Shown here: piece after piece, positions 7,036 through 14,505 of the stretch | Layout: each line of letters begins with the position of its first letter | Numbering within the stretch: the stretch's first letter is position 1 | Assembly (NCBI GenBank): GCA_903934745.1 | Contig: CAIZOZ010000280.1 | Location: 1 to 31,101, forward strand | Direction of reading: 5' to 3' | DNA: 31,101 nucleotides | Source: an uncultured cyanobacterium | GTDB taxonomy: Bacteria > Cyanobacteriota > Cyanobacteriia > PCC-6307 > Cyanobiaceae | Position numbers and translations under genes: made by a program | Notes under the pieces: generated by a model | What the model was told of the DNA's origin: nothing | Databases searched by the model: none | What the model saw: the letters and a program-made list of their open reading frames with translations, nothing else

Positions 7036-8175
7036 TCAGCCCTCTCGCTTGCTGAGTCCGCCCGCCAGGGGCTGGCCAGACGGCTGATCGGAACCGGGCT
7101 CCTGATCCTCCCGGGCCTCATCGAGATCATGCTGGCGGGTGCTGCGACGGGAGCGGCGGCGCAGCGACGGATCCAGCAGCGGCTCAAGCCGATCTCCCCG
7201 CTGCCTGAGCCCCGCCTCTTTGCCGCGGCTGGATCGGGCCTGCCACAGGGCCTCGATTTCGGCCAGGCACTGGCGATAGAGCCCATGGCGATCCCAGTCA
7301 ACCCCGACCGCGCAACCGTCTTCACCCAGGTGCCTGCAGTTGCTGTAGCGGCAGCCGCCCTGCTCCAGCCGGGATCTCAGCTCCGGAAACAGGCCAGCCA
7401 ACAGGGCCGGATCCTGGGGCAGCTCGGGCCGATTGAAACCCGGTGAATCCGCCACCAGCGAGGGTTCGGCGCCAGCCAGCCGGGGCCCCAGGGAGAACAA
7501 CTCCACATGGCGGGTGGTGTGACGCCCCCGCCGCAGACGTCCGGACACGGACCCCACCCGCAGGCCCAGATCCGGGGCCAGAGCATTGAGCAGGCTGCTT
7601 TTACCCACTCCAGAAGGGCCGCACACCACCGCAATGCCTGGCAAGCTCAGGGTCTGCCGCAGGGCCAGGAGCTCGTCAGAGCCGAGCTGGTTGGAAACGG
7701 CCAGGGCCGAATACCCCCAGCCCGCCACCCGCTCACACCAACCCCGCACCTCACGCGCAGCGACCAGATCGGCCTTGCTGAACACCAGCTGAACCGCACA
7801 ACCGGTGCACTCGGCGGTGAGCAGAAAACGGGTGAGCTGGAGGGGATCGATCGCCGGTTCGGCCAGGGCCACCACCACCACCACCCGCTGCACATTGGCC
7901 ACGGCGGGCCGCTCCAGCAGGCCGTGGCGGGGCTCAAGCGACGCCACGGCGCCGCGGCCAGCGGGCCAATCAATGCCATCAACGCCCACACGATCGCCGA
8001 CGCAGATGCGTTGGCCGCTCTTGCCCAGGCGGGTACGACGGGTGCAGAGCAGCTGGCCAACCCCACCTGGCCCTGGTTGGTCGAGAACCACCCGGCAGTA
8101 ATTGGCCTCCAGGGCCATCACCTGGCCAGGACACTGATCCAACGGCTGGGCGGCCGCCGCCGCAACATCGTTCAA
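7036..8175 (-). CDS. rsgA: Ribosome small subunit-dependent GTPase RsgA (EngC/YjeQ)
   Basis: RsgA is a circularly permuted GTPase that helps late 30S subunit maturation. The order of motifs shows the permutation: G4-like FSKADLV (132-138), then G1 GPSGVGKSS (186-194), the switch region RGRHTTRH (216-223), and G3 DSPGF (243-247). An N-terminal OB domain lies at about 16-95. The zinc site is C275, C280, H282, C288 (CRYSNCRHLGEDGC). The G4 motif has serine where asparagine is usual (SKAD, not NKxD). About 65 residues of charged, arginine- and glutamate-rich tail follow the zinc domain, making it longer (379) than most family members. The start is TTG at 8175, overlapping the tusA stop as TTGA. 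That start fits the conserved GQV..ALEANY beginning better than the ATG at 8118. It is the last gene of the grpE-dnaJ-tusA-rsgA chain. Confidence 0.95.
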   Translation of the reverse strand: MNDVAAAAAQPLDQCPGQVMALEANYCRVVLDQPGPGGVGQLLCTRRTRLGKSGQRICVGDRVGVDGIDWPAGRGAVASLEPRHGLLERPAVANVQRVVVVVALAEPAIDPLQLTRFLLTAECTGCAVQLVFSKADLVAAREVRGWCERVAGWGYSALAVSNQLGSDELLALRQTLSLPGIAVVCGPSGVGKSSLLNALAPDLGLRVGSVSGRLRRGRHTTRHVELFSLGPRLAGAEPSLVADSPGFNRPELPQDPALLAGLFPELRSRLEQGGCRYSNCRHLGEDGCAVGVDWDRHGLYRQCLAEIEALWQARSSRGKEAGLRQRGDRLEPLLDPSLRRRSRRSTRQHDLDEAREDQEPGSDQPSGQPLAGGLSKREG

Positions 8176-8441
8176 GCCGGCGGCCCGCTGTGATCAACGG
8201 CAAGCCCCCGATCGCGGCAGACCTGCAGCTGGACGGCCGCGGCAGCCAGGGGACTCACCTGCACAGCGTGACCCTCGCGGCGCAGACCCTCGACCACCAT
8301 CTGCTCCGGTTCACCGCGATCGAGCAAGATCTCCAGCCGATCGCCTGGGGCAAGCTTTTCCAGCGCCAGGCGACTGCGGATGAAGTTGAGCGGACAGGGG
8401 GTACCGCGCAGATCGAGCCGCGGCGGCGCAGGGTTGCTCAT
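8172..8441 (-). CDS. TusA/SirA-family sulfurtransferase-like protein
   Basis: This 89-residue protein is typical for the TusA/SirA/YedF fold. LDLRGTPCPLNFIRSRLALEKL (9-30) contains the signature CPxP-like turn with the sulfur-carrying cysteine C16. The middle LEILLDRGEP.. matches the second strand. Family members pass persulfide sulfur, for example in tRNA thiolation or molybdenum cofactor maturation; which acceptor is used here is unknown. The start overlaps the dnaJ stop by four bases (ATGA, 8438-8441) and the stop overlaps the rsgA start (TTGA), so it is translationally coupled on both sides. Placement between a chaperone and a ribosome-assembly GTPase suggests a housekeeping role. Confidence 0.88.
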   Translation of the reverse strand: MSNPAPPRLDLRGTPCPLNFIRSRLALEKLAPGDRLEILLDRGEPEQMVVEGLRREGHAVQVSPLAAAAVQLQVCRDRGLAVDHSGPPA

Positions 8442-9571
8442 CCCTTGCCGAACAGCCCGCCGAACAGGCCGCTCTTGTGGTGCGCCCGCTGACCCTTGCT
8501 GCTGTGATGACCGGCCAGCTGCTCCAGCAGCGCCCGCTCATCACCACTGAGCCGCGTCGGTAGCTGCACCTTGATCGTGAACTGATGGTTGCCCCGGGCC
8601 ACCGGATTGCCCAGCCGCGGCACCCCCTTGTTCTTGAGGGTGAGCAGGGTGCCGGGCTGGGTGCCGGCGGGAATCTCGAGGGGCTCGGGCCCATCGACGG
8701 TCTCCACCTCAATGGTGTCGCCGAGGATGGCCTGGAGGTAACTGAGCGGAATCTCCGAATGGATCGTGATGCCATCCCGGCGCAGGGTGGGATGGGACTT
8801 GACACTCAGGAAGACATACAGATCACCCGCTGGCCCACCCCGCGGGCCCGCATTGCCTTCGGAGGCCACTCGCAGCCGAGAGCCGGAGTCGACCCCGGCA
8901 GGAATGTTGATGCGCAGCGTCTTGGACACCTGCTGCAGACCAGCGCCGTTGCAGCTGCCGCAGGGATCGGCGATCACCTGACCGCTGCCCTCGCAGGTGG
9001 GGCAGGGAGCCACCTGGGTGAAGCTGCCGAAGGGTGTGCGGGTGGCACGCCGCACCTGACCAGCACCACTGCAGGTGCCACAGGTGGTGGGTCCACTGCC
9101 CTCCTTGGCCCCTGAACCCTTGCAGGTGCCGCAGGTTTCCAGGTGGCGCAGCTGCACTTCTTTCTCCACCCCGAACACCGCATCACGGAAATCGAGGTTG
9201 AGATCGAGGCGCAGATCATCGCCCTGGCGGGGACCACTGCGGCGGCGTCCACCGGCGGCGGCGCCACCGCCACCGCCACCGAAGCCACTGAAGAAGGTCT
9301 CGAACAGGTCGGCGAACCCGCCCATGTCGCCCATGTCCGGCGAACCGCCACCGCCACCGAGACCAGCTTCGCCGAACTGGTCGTAGCGGGCGCGGGTCTG
9401 GGGATCACTGAGCACCTCGTAGGCGCGGCCGATCTCCTTGAACTTGTCCTCAGCCCCGGCCTCCTTGTTGATGTCGGGGTGGTATTGACGCGCCAATCGG
9501 CGATAGGCCCGCTTGAGGCTATCGGCATCGACATCCCTGGCAACACCCAGCAGGTCGTAGTAGTCGGCCAT
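8438..9571 (-). CDS. dnaJ: Chaperone DnaJ (Hsp40, type I)
   Basis: This 377-residue co-chaperone stimulates the ATPase of DnaK and delivers unfolded proteins. The J-domain is residues 1-70, with HPD at 31-33. A glycine/phenylalanine region follows (about 72-115, including FADLFETFFSGFGGGGGG). Four zinc-finger repeats come next: CGTCKGSG, CGTCSGAG, CPTCEGSG and CGSCNGAG. The C-terminal substrate domain contains the GDLYVFLSVKSHP motif. All type I elements are present. The ATG overlaps the grpE stop by one base (TGATG at 9569-9573), indicating coupling. dnaK is not in the window. Confidence 0.97.
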   Translation of the reverse strand: MADYYDLLGVARDVDADSLKRAYRRLARQYHPDINKEAGAEDKFKEIGRAYEVLSDPQTRARYDQFGEAGLGGGGGSPDMGDMGGFADLFETFFSGFGGGGGGAAAGGRRRSGPRQGDDLRLDLNLDFRDAVFGVEKEVQLRHLETCGTCKGSGAKEGSGPTTCGTCSGAGQVRRATRTPFGSFTQVAPCPTCEGSGQVIADPCGSCNGAGLQQVSKTLRINIPAGVDSGSRLRVASEGNAGPRGGPAGDLYVFLSVKSHPTLRRDGITIHSEIPLSYLQAILGDTIEVETVDGPEPLEIPAGTQPGTLLTLKNKGVPRLGNPVARGNHQFTIKVQLPTRLSGDERALLEQLAGHHSSKGQRAHHKSGLFGGLFGKG

Positions 9572-10290
9572 CAGCCGCCCTGCTCCTCGCTGGAACCCGC
9601 AGCCGGAGCGGCCGCCGAACCGGATGGCCCAGGACCCATCGAAACCTTCACCAGGGCATGGCGCAGCACCCGACCATTGAGGTGGTAGCCGCGCTGGAGC
9701 TCCTCGATCACCACATCTTCAGGGTGATTCTGGCTGGGCTCCCGCAGCACCGCCTCATGCAGATTGGGGTCGAAGGGTTCTCCCTCCACCCGCATCGACG
9801 AAACCCCGAGCTGCTTGAACACATCCACCAGCTGGCGGTAGAGACCCTGATAACTGCCGTGCAGAGTCTGGGCCTCCTCGTGCTCAGGCTTGAGCTGCTG
9901 CCGGGCCCGCTCGAAGTTGTCCACCACCGGCAGGATCTCGCCGAGGGTGGAACAGGTGATCTGCAGGCGCAGGTCGTCCTGATCGCGGCTCTGGCGCTTG
10001 CGGAAGTTGTCGAAGTCGGCGGCAATCCGCATGTACTGCCCCCGCAGCGACTCATTCTCGCTCTGCAGAGCGGCCAACTTGAGTTCCAGCAGCTGGAGAC
10101 GCTCGCCTTCGCTGAGCGAGGCCCCCTCCTGGCCGCCGGAGCCTGCCGCCGCGGCGGCAGCAGCCTCGCTGCTGGCTGGATCGTTGGCAGTGACTCCAGC
10201 CTCCACCTCAGACCTGGCCTCGGCCCCGGCCGCGCTGGGATCGTCGCCTTCGAAGGGGGTGTCGCTGCCCTGGGGGTTGTCGCCGCTCAT
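9571..10290 (-). CDS. grpE: Nucleotide exchange factor GrpE
   Basis: GrpE releases ADP from DnaK and works with DnaJ, encoded immediately downstream. The conserved core begins with a long coiled-coil helix (LQLLELKLAALQSENESLRG, then YMRIAADFDNFRKR). It continues with ILPVVDNFERA, and the C-terminal beta domain has GEPFDPNLHEAV and GYHLNGRVLRHALVKVS. The first 50 residues and last 20 are acidic or Ala/Gly/Ser-rich and probably disordered. I chose ATG 10290 (MSGDN..), giving 239 residues, because I recall related picocyanobacterial GrpE proteins starting MSGD. An ATG at 10320 has an AGGAGGG 14 bases upstream and is a real alternative. No CIRCE element (GAGTGCTAA type) is visible upstream. Confidence 0.95.
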   Translation of the reverse strand: MSGDNPQGSDTPFEGDDPSAAGAEARSEVEAGVTANDPASSEAAAAAAAGSGGQEGASLSEGERLQLLELKLAALQSENESLRGQYMRIAADFDNFRKRQSRDQDDLRLQITCSTLGEILPVVDNFERARQQLKPEHEEAQTLHGSYQGLYRQLVDVFKQLGVSSMRVEGEPFDPNLHEAVLREPSQNHPEDVVIEELQRGYHLNGRVLRHALVKVSMGPGPSGSAAAPAAGSSEEQGG

Positions 10291-10642
10291 GCCGGTCGCA
10301 CCAAATTCGAATGGGGCCATGTTGAAGCGCCAGGCCCTCCTCCCACAAGCGGCGGAAGCCCGCACCTCTGGGAAGAGAAGCTGCGGCGGATTTGTAGCGA
10401 GCCTCCCCATGGATGGCGTTCCCTGGCCAGGATTCAGGAATCCGAAAGGTCTCCACTCCATTGGGTGAACCTGATCGGTGGACCTGGGGGATTGGGCCCT
10501 GGCGCCAAGCGGCCCCACCAGCCGTTGAACCCCCATACCTCCCTGCCGCGCTGAACCCCACCCCTGAATATCCAGGCCCGACCTGCCAGACCACAGGCCC
10601 AGAACCACAACCCGATTCCAGCTCTCGACGCCGGCAGCGACC
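10291..10642. other. Divergent regulatory region between grpE and pilB
   Basis: This 352-bp region must hold the promoters for the heat-shock chain (minus) and the pilus motor genes (plus). No clear sigma-70 pair stands out. The distinct structure is a pair of overlapping palindromes at 10422-10443. The end nearest grpE contains an AGGAGGG on the minus strand (10335-10341). Confidence 0.5.
10422..10443. promoter_or_regulatory. Overlapping palindromes in the grpE/pilB divergent region
   Basis: CCTGGCCAGG (10422-10431) is a perfect 10-bp palindrome. GGATTC-AG-GAATCC (10430-10443) is a perfect 6-bp inverted repeat that shares two bases with it. Two adjoining symmetric sites roughly midway between divergent genes could be operators. 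This is inferred from symmetry and position only. Confidence 0.3.
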
Positions 10643-12100
10643 ATGCATCCAGACATCGCGACCCCGGGGGTCAACCATCAGGATCTGAAACGTCCGTCCC
10701 TGTTCAGCGATCTTGAGCTAGGGCAAGGCAACGCCCCCCAGGCCGAACCCGATTCGGGATCCGAAGATCTCGAGGCCAGCAGCAGATCCACCGGACTCTC
10801 ACCGGTGATGAGCCTGGTGGACCGCATCCTGATCGAAGCCCTCACCAGCTCCGCCAGTGACATCCATGTGGAGCCCCAGGAGGACGGCCTACTGATCCGC
10901 TTTCGCCAGGACGGCGTGCTGCGCAACGTCGACACCCTGCCGAAAACGCTCACCCCAGCGGTGACCTCCCGCTTCAAGATCATGGCCGACCTGGACATCG
11001 CCGAACGGCGCCTGCCCCAGGACGGACGGATCCGCCGCAATTTCCGCGGGCGCACCATGGACTTCCGCGTCAGCACCCTGCCCAGTCGCCACGGCGAGAA
11101 GGTGGTGCTGCGCCTGCTGGACAGCGGCGCCACCCAGCTCGGCCTCGACAACCTGATCACCGACCCCATCTCACGCGAAACCCTGCGCGAAATGGGCTCC
11201 AAACCCTTCGGCATGATCCTGGTGACCGGCCCCACCGGATCGGGAAAGTCCACCACCCTCTATGCGCTGCTCTCGGAGCGCAACGATCCCAGCATCAACA
11301 TCTCGACGGTGGAAGATCCGATCGAGTACAGCCTCAAAGGGATCACCCAGACCCAGGTGAACCGGGAAAAGGGCTACGACTTCAGCACCGCCCTGCGCGC
11401 CTTCATGCGGCAGGATCCGGATGTGCTGCTCGTGGGCGAAACCCGCGACCTGGAAACCGCCCGCACCGCCATCGAGGCCGCCCTGACGGGTCACCTGGTG
11501 CTCACGACGCTGCACTGCAACGACGCCGCCAGCGCCTTCGCCCGACTGGATGAGATGGGGGTGGAACCCTTCCTGGTAAGCGCCTCCCTGCTCGGCGTGA
11601 TCTCCCAGCGGCTGCTGCGACGCCTCTGCAGTCATTGCCGGGTGGCCTATCACCCCGACAACGAGGAACTGGCGCGCTTCGGCCTGGTGGCCACCGACGA
11701 GAACAGCATCAGCTTCTTCAAGGCCATCAGCAGCCACAACAGTGATGAACCGGAATGCACCCATTGCCAGGGCCGGGGCTATGCGGGACGGGTTGGGGTC
11801 TACGAAATCCTGCGCATGAACGAGGCGCTTTCCTCGGCCGTGGCCAAGCGGGGCAACACCGAAGACCTGCGTCGCCTGGCCCTCGAAGCAGGCATGAAGA
11901 CCCTGCTGGGCTACGGCCTTGATCTGGTGCGTCAGGGCCTGACCACCCTCGACGAGGTCGAACGGATGCTGCTCACCGACACGGGCCTCGAATCGGAACG
12001 GCGGGCCCGAGCCCTGACCACCCTCACCTGCAAAGGATGTGGTGCCGGACTACAGGACGAATGGCTTGAGTGCCCCTACTGCCTGCGGGTACGCCGCTGA
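10643..12100 (+). CDS. pilB: Type IV pilus assembly ATPase PilB/GspE
   Basis: PilB is the hexameric ATPase that drives pilus extension at the inner membrane with PilC. This 485-residue protein has the N2 domain (SASDIHVEPQEDGLLIRFRQDG, 70-91), Walker A GPTGSGKST (196-204), an Asp box with VEDPIEY (223-229), Walker B DPDVLLVGETRD (258-269) and the His box GHLVLTTLH (283-291). The tetracysteine site is C329, C332, C372, C375. It is shorter than typical PilB (about 560 residues or more), because the N-terminal MshEN-type domain that can bind c-di-GMP is missing. The C-terminus adds a second CxxC..CxxC pair (C463, C466, C477, C480), like a small zinc ribbon. It is the first gene of pilB-pilT-pilC. 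The start ATG has no strong Shine-Dalgarno. Confidence 0.95.
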   Translation: MHPDIATPGVNHQDLKRPSLFSDLELGQGNAPQAEPDSGSEDLEASSRSTGLSPVMSLVDRILIEALTSSASDIHVEPQEDGLLIRFRQDGVLRNVDTLPKTLTPAVTSRFKIMADLDIAERRLPQDGRIRRNFRGRTMDFRVSTLPSRHGEKVVLRLLDSGATQLGLDNLITDPISRETLREMGSKPFGMILVTGPTGSGKSTTLYALLSERNDPSINISTVEDPIEYSLKGITQTQVNREKGYDFSTALRAFMRQDPDVLLVGETRDLETARTAIEAALTGHLVLTTLHCNDAASAFARLDEMGVEPFLVSASLLGVISQRLLRRLCSHCRVAYHPDNEELARFGLVATDENSISFFKAISSHNSDEPECTHCQGRGYAGRVGVYEILRMNEALSSAVAKRGNTEDLRRLALEAGMKTLLGYGLDLVRQGLTTLDEVERMLLTDTGLESERRARALTTLTCKGCGAGLQDEWLECPYCLRVRR

Positions 12101-12157
12101 ACCCGTGGATCGCAGCCTTGACTTGGCTAAAGTAAAGATGATGCACGAACAGAGCTG

Positions 12158-12174
12158 AAGGGGAGAATCCTGTG
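12158..12174 (+). promoter_or_regulatory. Ribosome binding site and GTG start of pilT
   Basis: AAGGGGAG (12158-12165) lies six bases before the GTG at 12172-12174. The good spacing supports GTG as the start of pilT and an independent translation start 71 bases after pilB. Confidence 0.6.
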
Positions 12175-13251
12175 GATCTTCAGATTGAAGACCTGATGAT
12201 TGAACTGGTGAATGGCGGTGGCAGTGACCTACATCTCGCCTGCGGCCAACCACCCTATGGACGCTTCAATGGTCAGCTGCGGCCCATGCTGCAAGACATG
12301 AAACTCAGCGAAGACCAATGTAACCGGCTGATCTTCTCGCTTCTCAACAACTCCCAGCGCAAGATTCTGGAACAGAACTGGGATCTGGACTGCTCCTATG
12401 GCCTCAAGGACGTTGCCCGCTTCCGGGTGAATGTCTACCGACAACGCGGCACCTATGCGGCCTGCCTCCGTGCCCTTGGCAACTCGATTCCACCCATCGA
12501 AAAGCTGGGGATGCCGCCGATTGTTGAAGAAATCAGTCGCAAGCCCAAGGGCCTGGTGCTGGTTACGGGCCCGACGGGATCAGGTAAAACCACCACCCTG
12601 GCCTCCTTGCTGGATCACATCAACCACAGCCGCTCCGAACATATTCTCACTATCGAAGATCCGATCGAGTTCACCTACCGCAACGACAAGAGTCTCATCC
12701 ACCAGCGTGAGGTCAGCGAGGACACCCGCAGCTTCGCCAATGCCTTGCGGGCTGCCCTGCGCGAAGATCCCGATGTGATTCTTGTCGGGGAGATGCGCGA
12801 TCTCGAAACCATCCAGCTGGCGATCACCGCCGCCGAAACCGGTCACCTGGTGTTTGGCACGCTGCATACCAGTTCTGCCGCCCAGACTGTCGACCGCATG
12901 GTGGACGTCTTCCCCGGCGGCCAACAGACTCAGATTCGCGTGCAGCTCAGTTCCAGCCTGCTGGCCGTGTTTTCCCAGACACTCTGCAAGAGCAATCACC
13001 CCAGCAGCGGCTCCTTCGGCCGCGTCATGGCCCAGGAAATCCTGATCAACACTCCGGCCATCGCCAACCTGATCCGCGAGGGCAAAACGGCCCAGATCTA
13101 TTCCCAGATCCAAACCGGAGCCAACCAGGGCATGCAGACCCTGGAGCGCTCGCTGGCCAACCTGATCAAGGCCGGCAAGGTTTCGCGAGGGGAAGCGATG
13201 GAGAAAACGACCAAACCCGATGAACTGAGCCGCCTGCTGGATCAGGTCTGA
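12172..13251 (+). CDS. pilT: Type IV pilus retraction ATPase PilT
   Basis: PilT powers pilus retraction, and hence twitching motility and DNA uptake. This 359-residue protein has the family length. It shows the N-terminal SDLHLACGQPPYGRFNG (18-34), Walker A GPTGSGKTTTL (133-143), EDPIEFTYRN, Walker B EDPDVILVGEMRDLETI, and GHLVFGTLHT. The C-terminal motif reads AIANLIREGKTAQI, close to the AIRNLIRE motif needed for retraction in other species. It also has the PilT-typical FPGGQQTQIRVQLSSSL and QGMQTLERSL. Start GTG is supported by a strong Shine-Dalgarno. It lies between pilB and pilC, three bases before pilC. Confidence 0.96.
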   Translation: MDLQIEDLMIELVNGGGSDLHLACGQPPYGRFNGQLRPMLQDMKLSEDQCNRLIFSLLNNSQRKILEQNWDLDCSYGLKDVARFRVNVYRQRGTYAACLRALGNSIPPIEKLGMPPIVEEISRKPKGLVLVTGPTGSGKTTTLASLLDHINHSRSEHILTIEDPIEFTYRNDKSLIHQREVSEDTRSFANALRAALREDPDVILVGEMRDLETIQLAITAAETGHLVFGTLHTSSAAQTVDRMVDVFPGGQQTQIRVQLSSSLLAVFSQTLCKSNHPSSGSFGRVMAQEILINTPAIANLIREGKTAQIYSQIQTGANQGMQTLERSLANLIKAGKVSRGEAMEKTTKPDELSRLLDQV

Positions 13252-13254
13252 GCC

Positions 13255-14484
13255 ATGACAGCGTTTTTCGTCACTTACACCACCAACTCCGGCCGGAAAC
13301 GCGAGCTCACCATTCAGGCCGACAATCCAGCCAGCGCCAGGCGGGAATTGCGACGACGCGGCATTCTCGCCAACACCTTGGTGCGCAAGGAGGCAGCAGC
13401 AAAGCCAACCGGAGCGGGTTTTGATTTCCGCAACCTGATCGAAGGCGGTATCAGCATTCGCGAGAAGGCCCTGTTCGCCAGCAAACTCTCGGCCCTAGTG
13501 GATGCGGGGGTACCGATCCTGCGCAGCCTTGATCTGATGCGCACCCAGCAGCGCTCCACCCTGTTCCGCAAGGCGCTGACCAGGATGACCCAGGAGGTGA
13601 ATCAGGGGGAAAGCCTGGGCAACGCGATGCGGCGCTGGCCCCAGGTGTTCGACAACCTCACCATCGCCCTGGTGGAAGCCGGCGAAGCCGGTGGTGTGCT
13701 CGATGAAACCCTGAAACGACTGGCCATCCTGCTGGAGGACAACGCCAAACTGCAGAACCAGATCAAAGGGGCTCTGGGCTATCCAATCACCGTGCTGGTG
13801 ATCGCGATCGCGGTGTTTCTGGGGATGACGATCTTCCTGATCCCCACCTTCTCCACCATCTTCGAGCAATTGGGAGCCAAGCTGCCCCTGTTCACCCAAC
13901 TGATGCTCGATCTGAGCAAATTATTGCGCTCCTCCTTCTCCTTCTTCCTGGTTGGGGGCATCGGTGTCGGCGCCTATATGGCCGCCCGCTACTACGCCAC
14001 CCCAACCGGCCGGCGCTCCATCGATGCTCTGTCGCTCAAGGTCCCCCTGTTCGGAGACCTGATCCAGAAGACGGCCACAGCCCAGTTCTGCCGCACGCTC
14101 AGCTGCCTGTCCAAGGCCGGTGTACCGATCCTGATGTCGCTGGAAATCGTGCGCGATATCACCTCGAATTCAACCATTGGCGATGCCATCAGCTCCTCAC
14201 GCAACGAAGTGAGCGAGGGGGTACCGCTCAGTGCGGCTCTGGAAGCGAAAAGAGTCTTTCCAGACATGGCGATCAGCATGATGGCGATCGGCGAAGAGAC
14301 CGGCGAAATGGATGCGATGCTCTCCAAAGTGGCCGATTTTTATGAAGACGAAGTGGCCGCCACGGTGAAGGCGATGACCTCGATGTTGGAGCCGGTGATG
14401 ATCGTGTTGGTGGGCATCATCGTCGGTTCAGTGCTCTTAGCCATGTATCTGCCGATGTTCTCCGTGTTTGAGCACATCCGCTGA
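13255..14484 (+). CDS. pilC: Type IV pilus inner-membrane platform protein PilC/GspF
   Basis: PilC is the membrane platform that connects the PilB and PilT motors to pilin assembly. This 409-residue protein has two homologous T2SSF domains. The first contains FASKLSALVDAGVPILRSLDLM and GESLGNAM..WPQVFDNLTIALVEAGEAGG. The second contains FCRTLSCLSKAGVPILMSLEIV and GVPLSAALEAKRVFPDMAISMMAIGEETG. Three membrane segments are visible at about 175-197, 225-247 and 378-402. It follows pilT after three bases and is probably co-transcribed. Its stop codon is the outer end of an inverted repeat shared with the convergent flavoprotein gene. No pilin or pilM-Q genes are in the window. Confidence 0.96.
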   Translation: MTAFFVTYTTNSGRKRELTIQADNPASARRELRRRGILANTLVRKEAAAKPTGAGFDFRNLIEGGISIREKALFASKLSALVDAGVPILRSLDLMRTQQRSTLFRKALTRMTQEVNQGESLGNAMRRWPQVFDNLTIALVEAGEAGGVLDETLKRLAILLEDNAKLQNQIKGALGYPITVLVIAIAVFLGMTIFLIPTFSTIFEQLGAKLPLFTQLMLDLSKLLRSSFSFFLVGGIGVGAYMAARYYATPTGRRSIDALSLKVPLFGDLIQKTATAQFCRTLSCLSKAGVPILMSLEIVRDITSNSTIGDAISSSRNEVSEGVPLSAALEAKRVFPDMAISMMAIGEETGEMDAMLSKVADFYEDEVAATVKAMTSMLEPVMIVLVGIIVGSVLLAMYLPMFSVFEHIR

Positions 14485-14505
14485 AGGCTGTTGGCGAGGC
14501 CTTCA
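14482..14505. terminator. Symmetric hairpin spanning both stop codons of pilC and the flavoprotein gene
   Basis: TGAAGGC (14482-14488) and GCCTTCA (14499-14505) are exact inverted copies with a 10-base loop. The outer three bases of each arm are the TGA stop codons of the two converging genes. There is no T-run, so intrinsic termination is doubtful. It could still act as a bidirectional 3' end or RNA-stabilising hairpin. Confidence 0.35.

Noticed and set aside
10291..10642. CIRCE heat-shock operator before grpE
   Set aside because: No TTAGCACTC/GAGTGCTAA half-site is visible on either strand.
10291..10674. Long N-terminal extension of the grpE frame
   Set aside because: Crosses the divergent promoter region and the start of pilB; the family starts near 10290-10320.
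12118..12138. TTGACT with TAAAGA before pilT as a sigma-70 promoter
   Set aside because: The spacing between the two hexamers is about 9 bases, too short for a functional pair.
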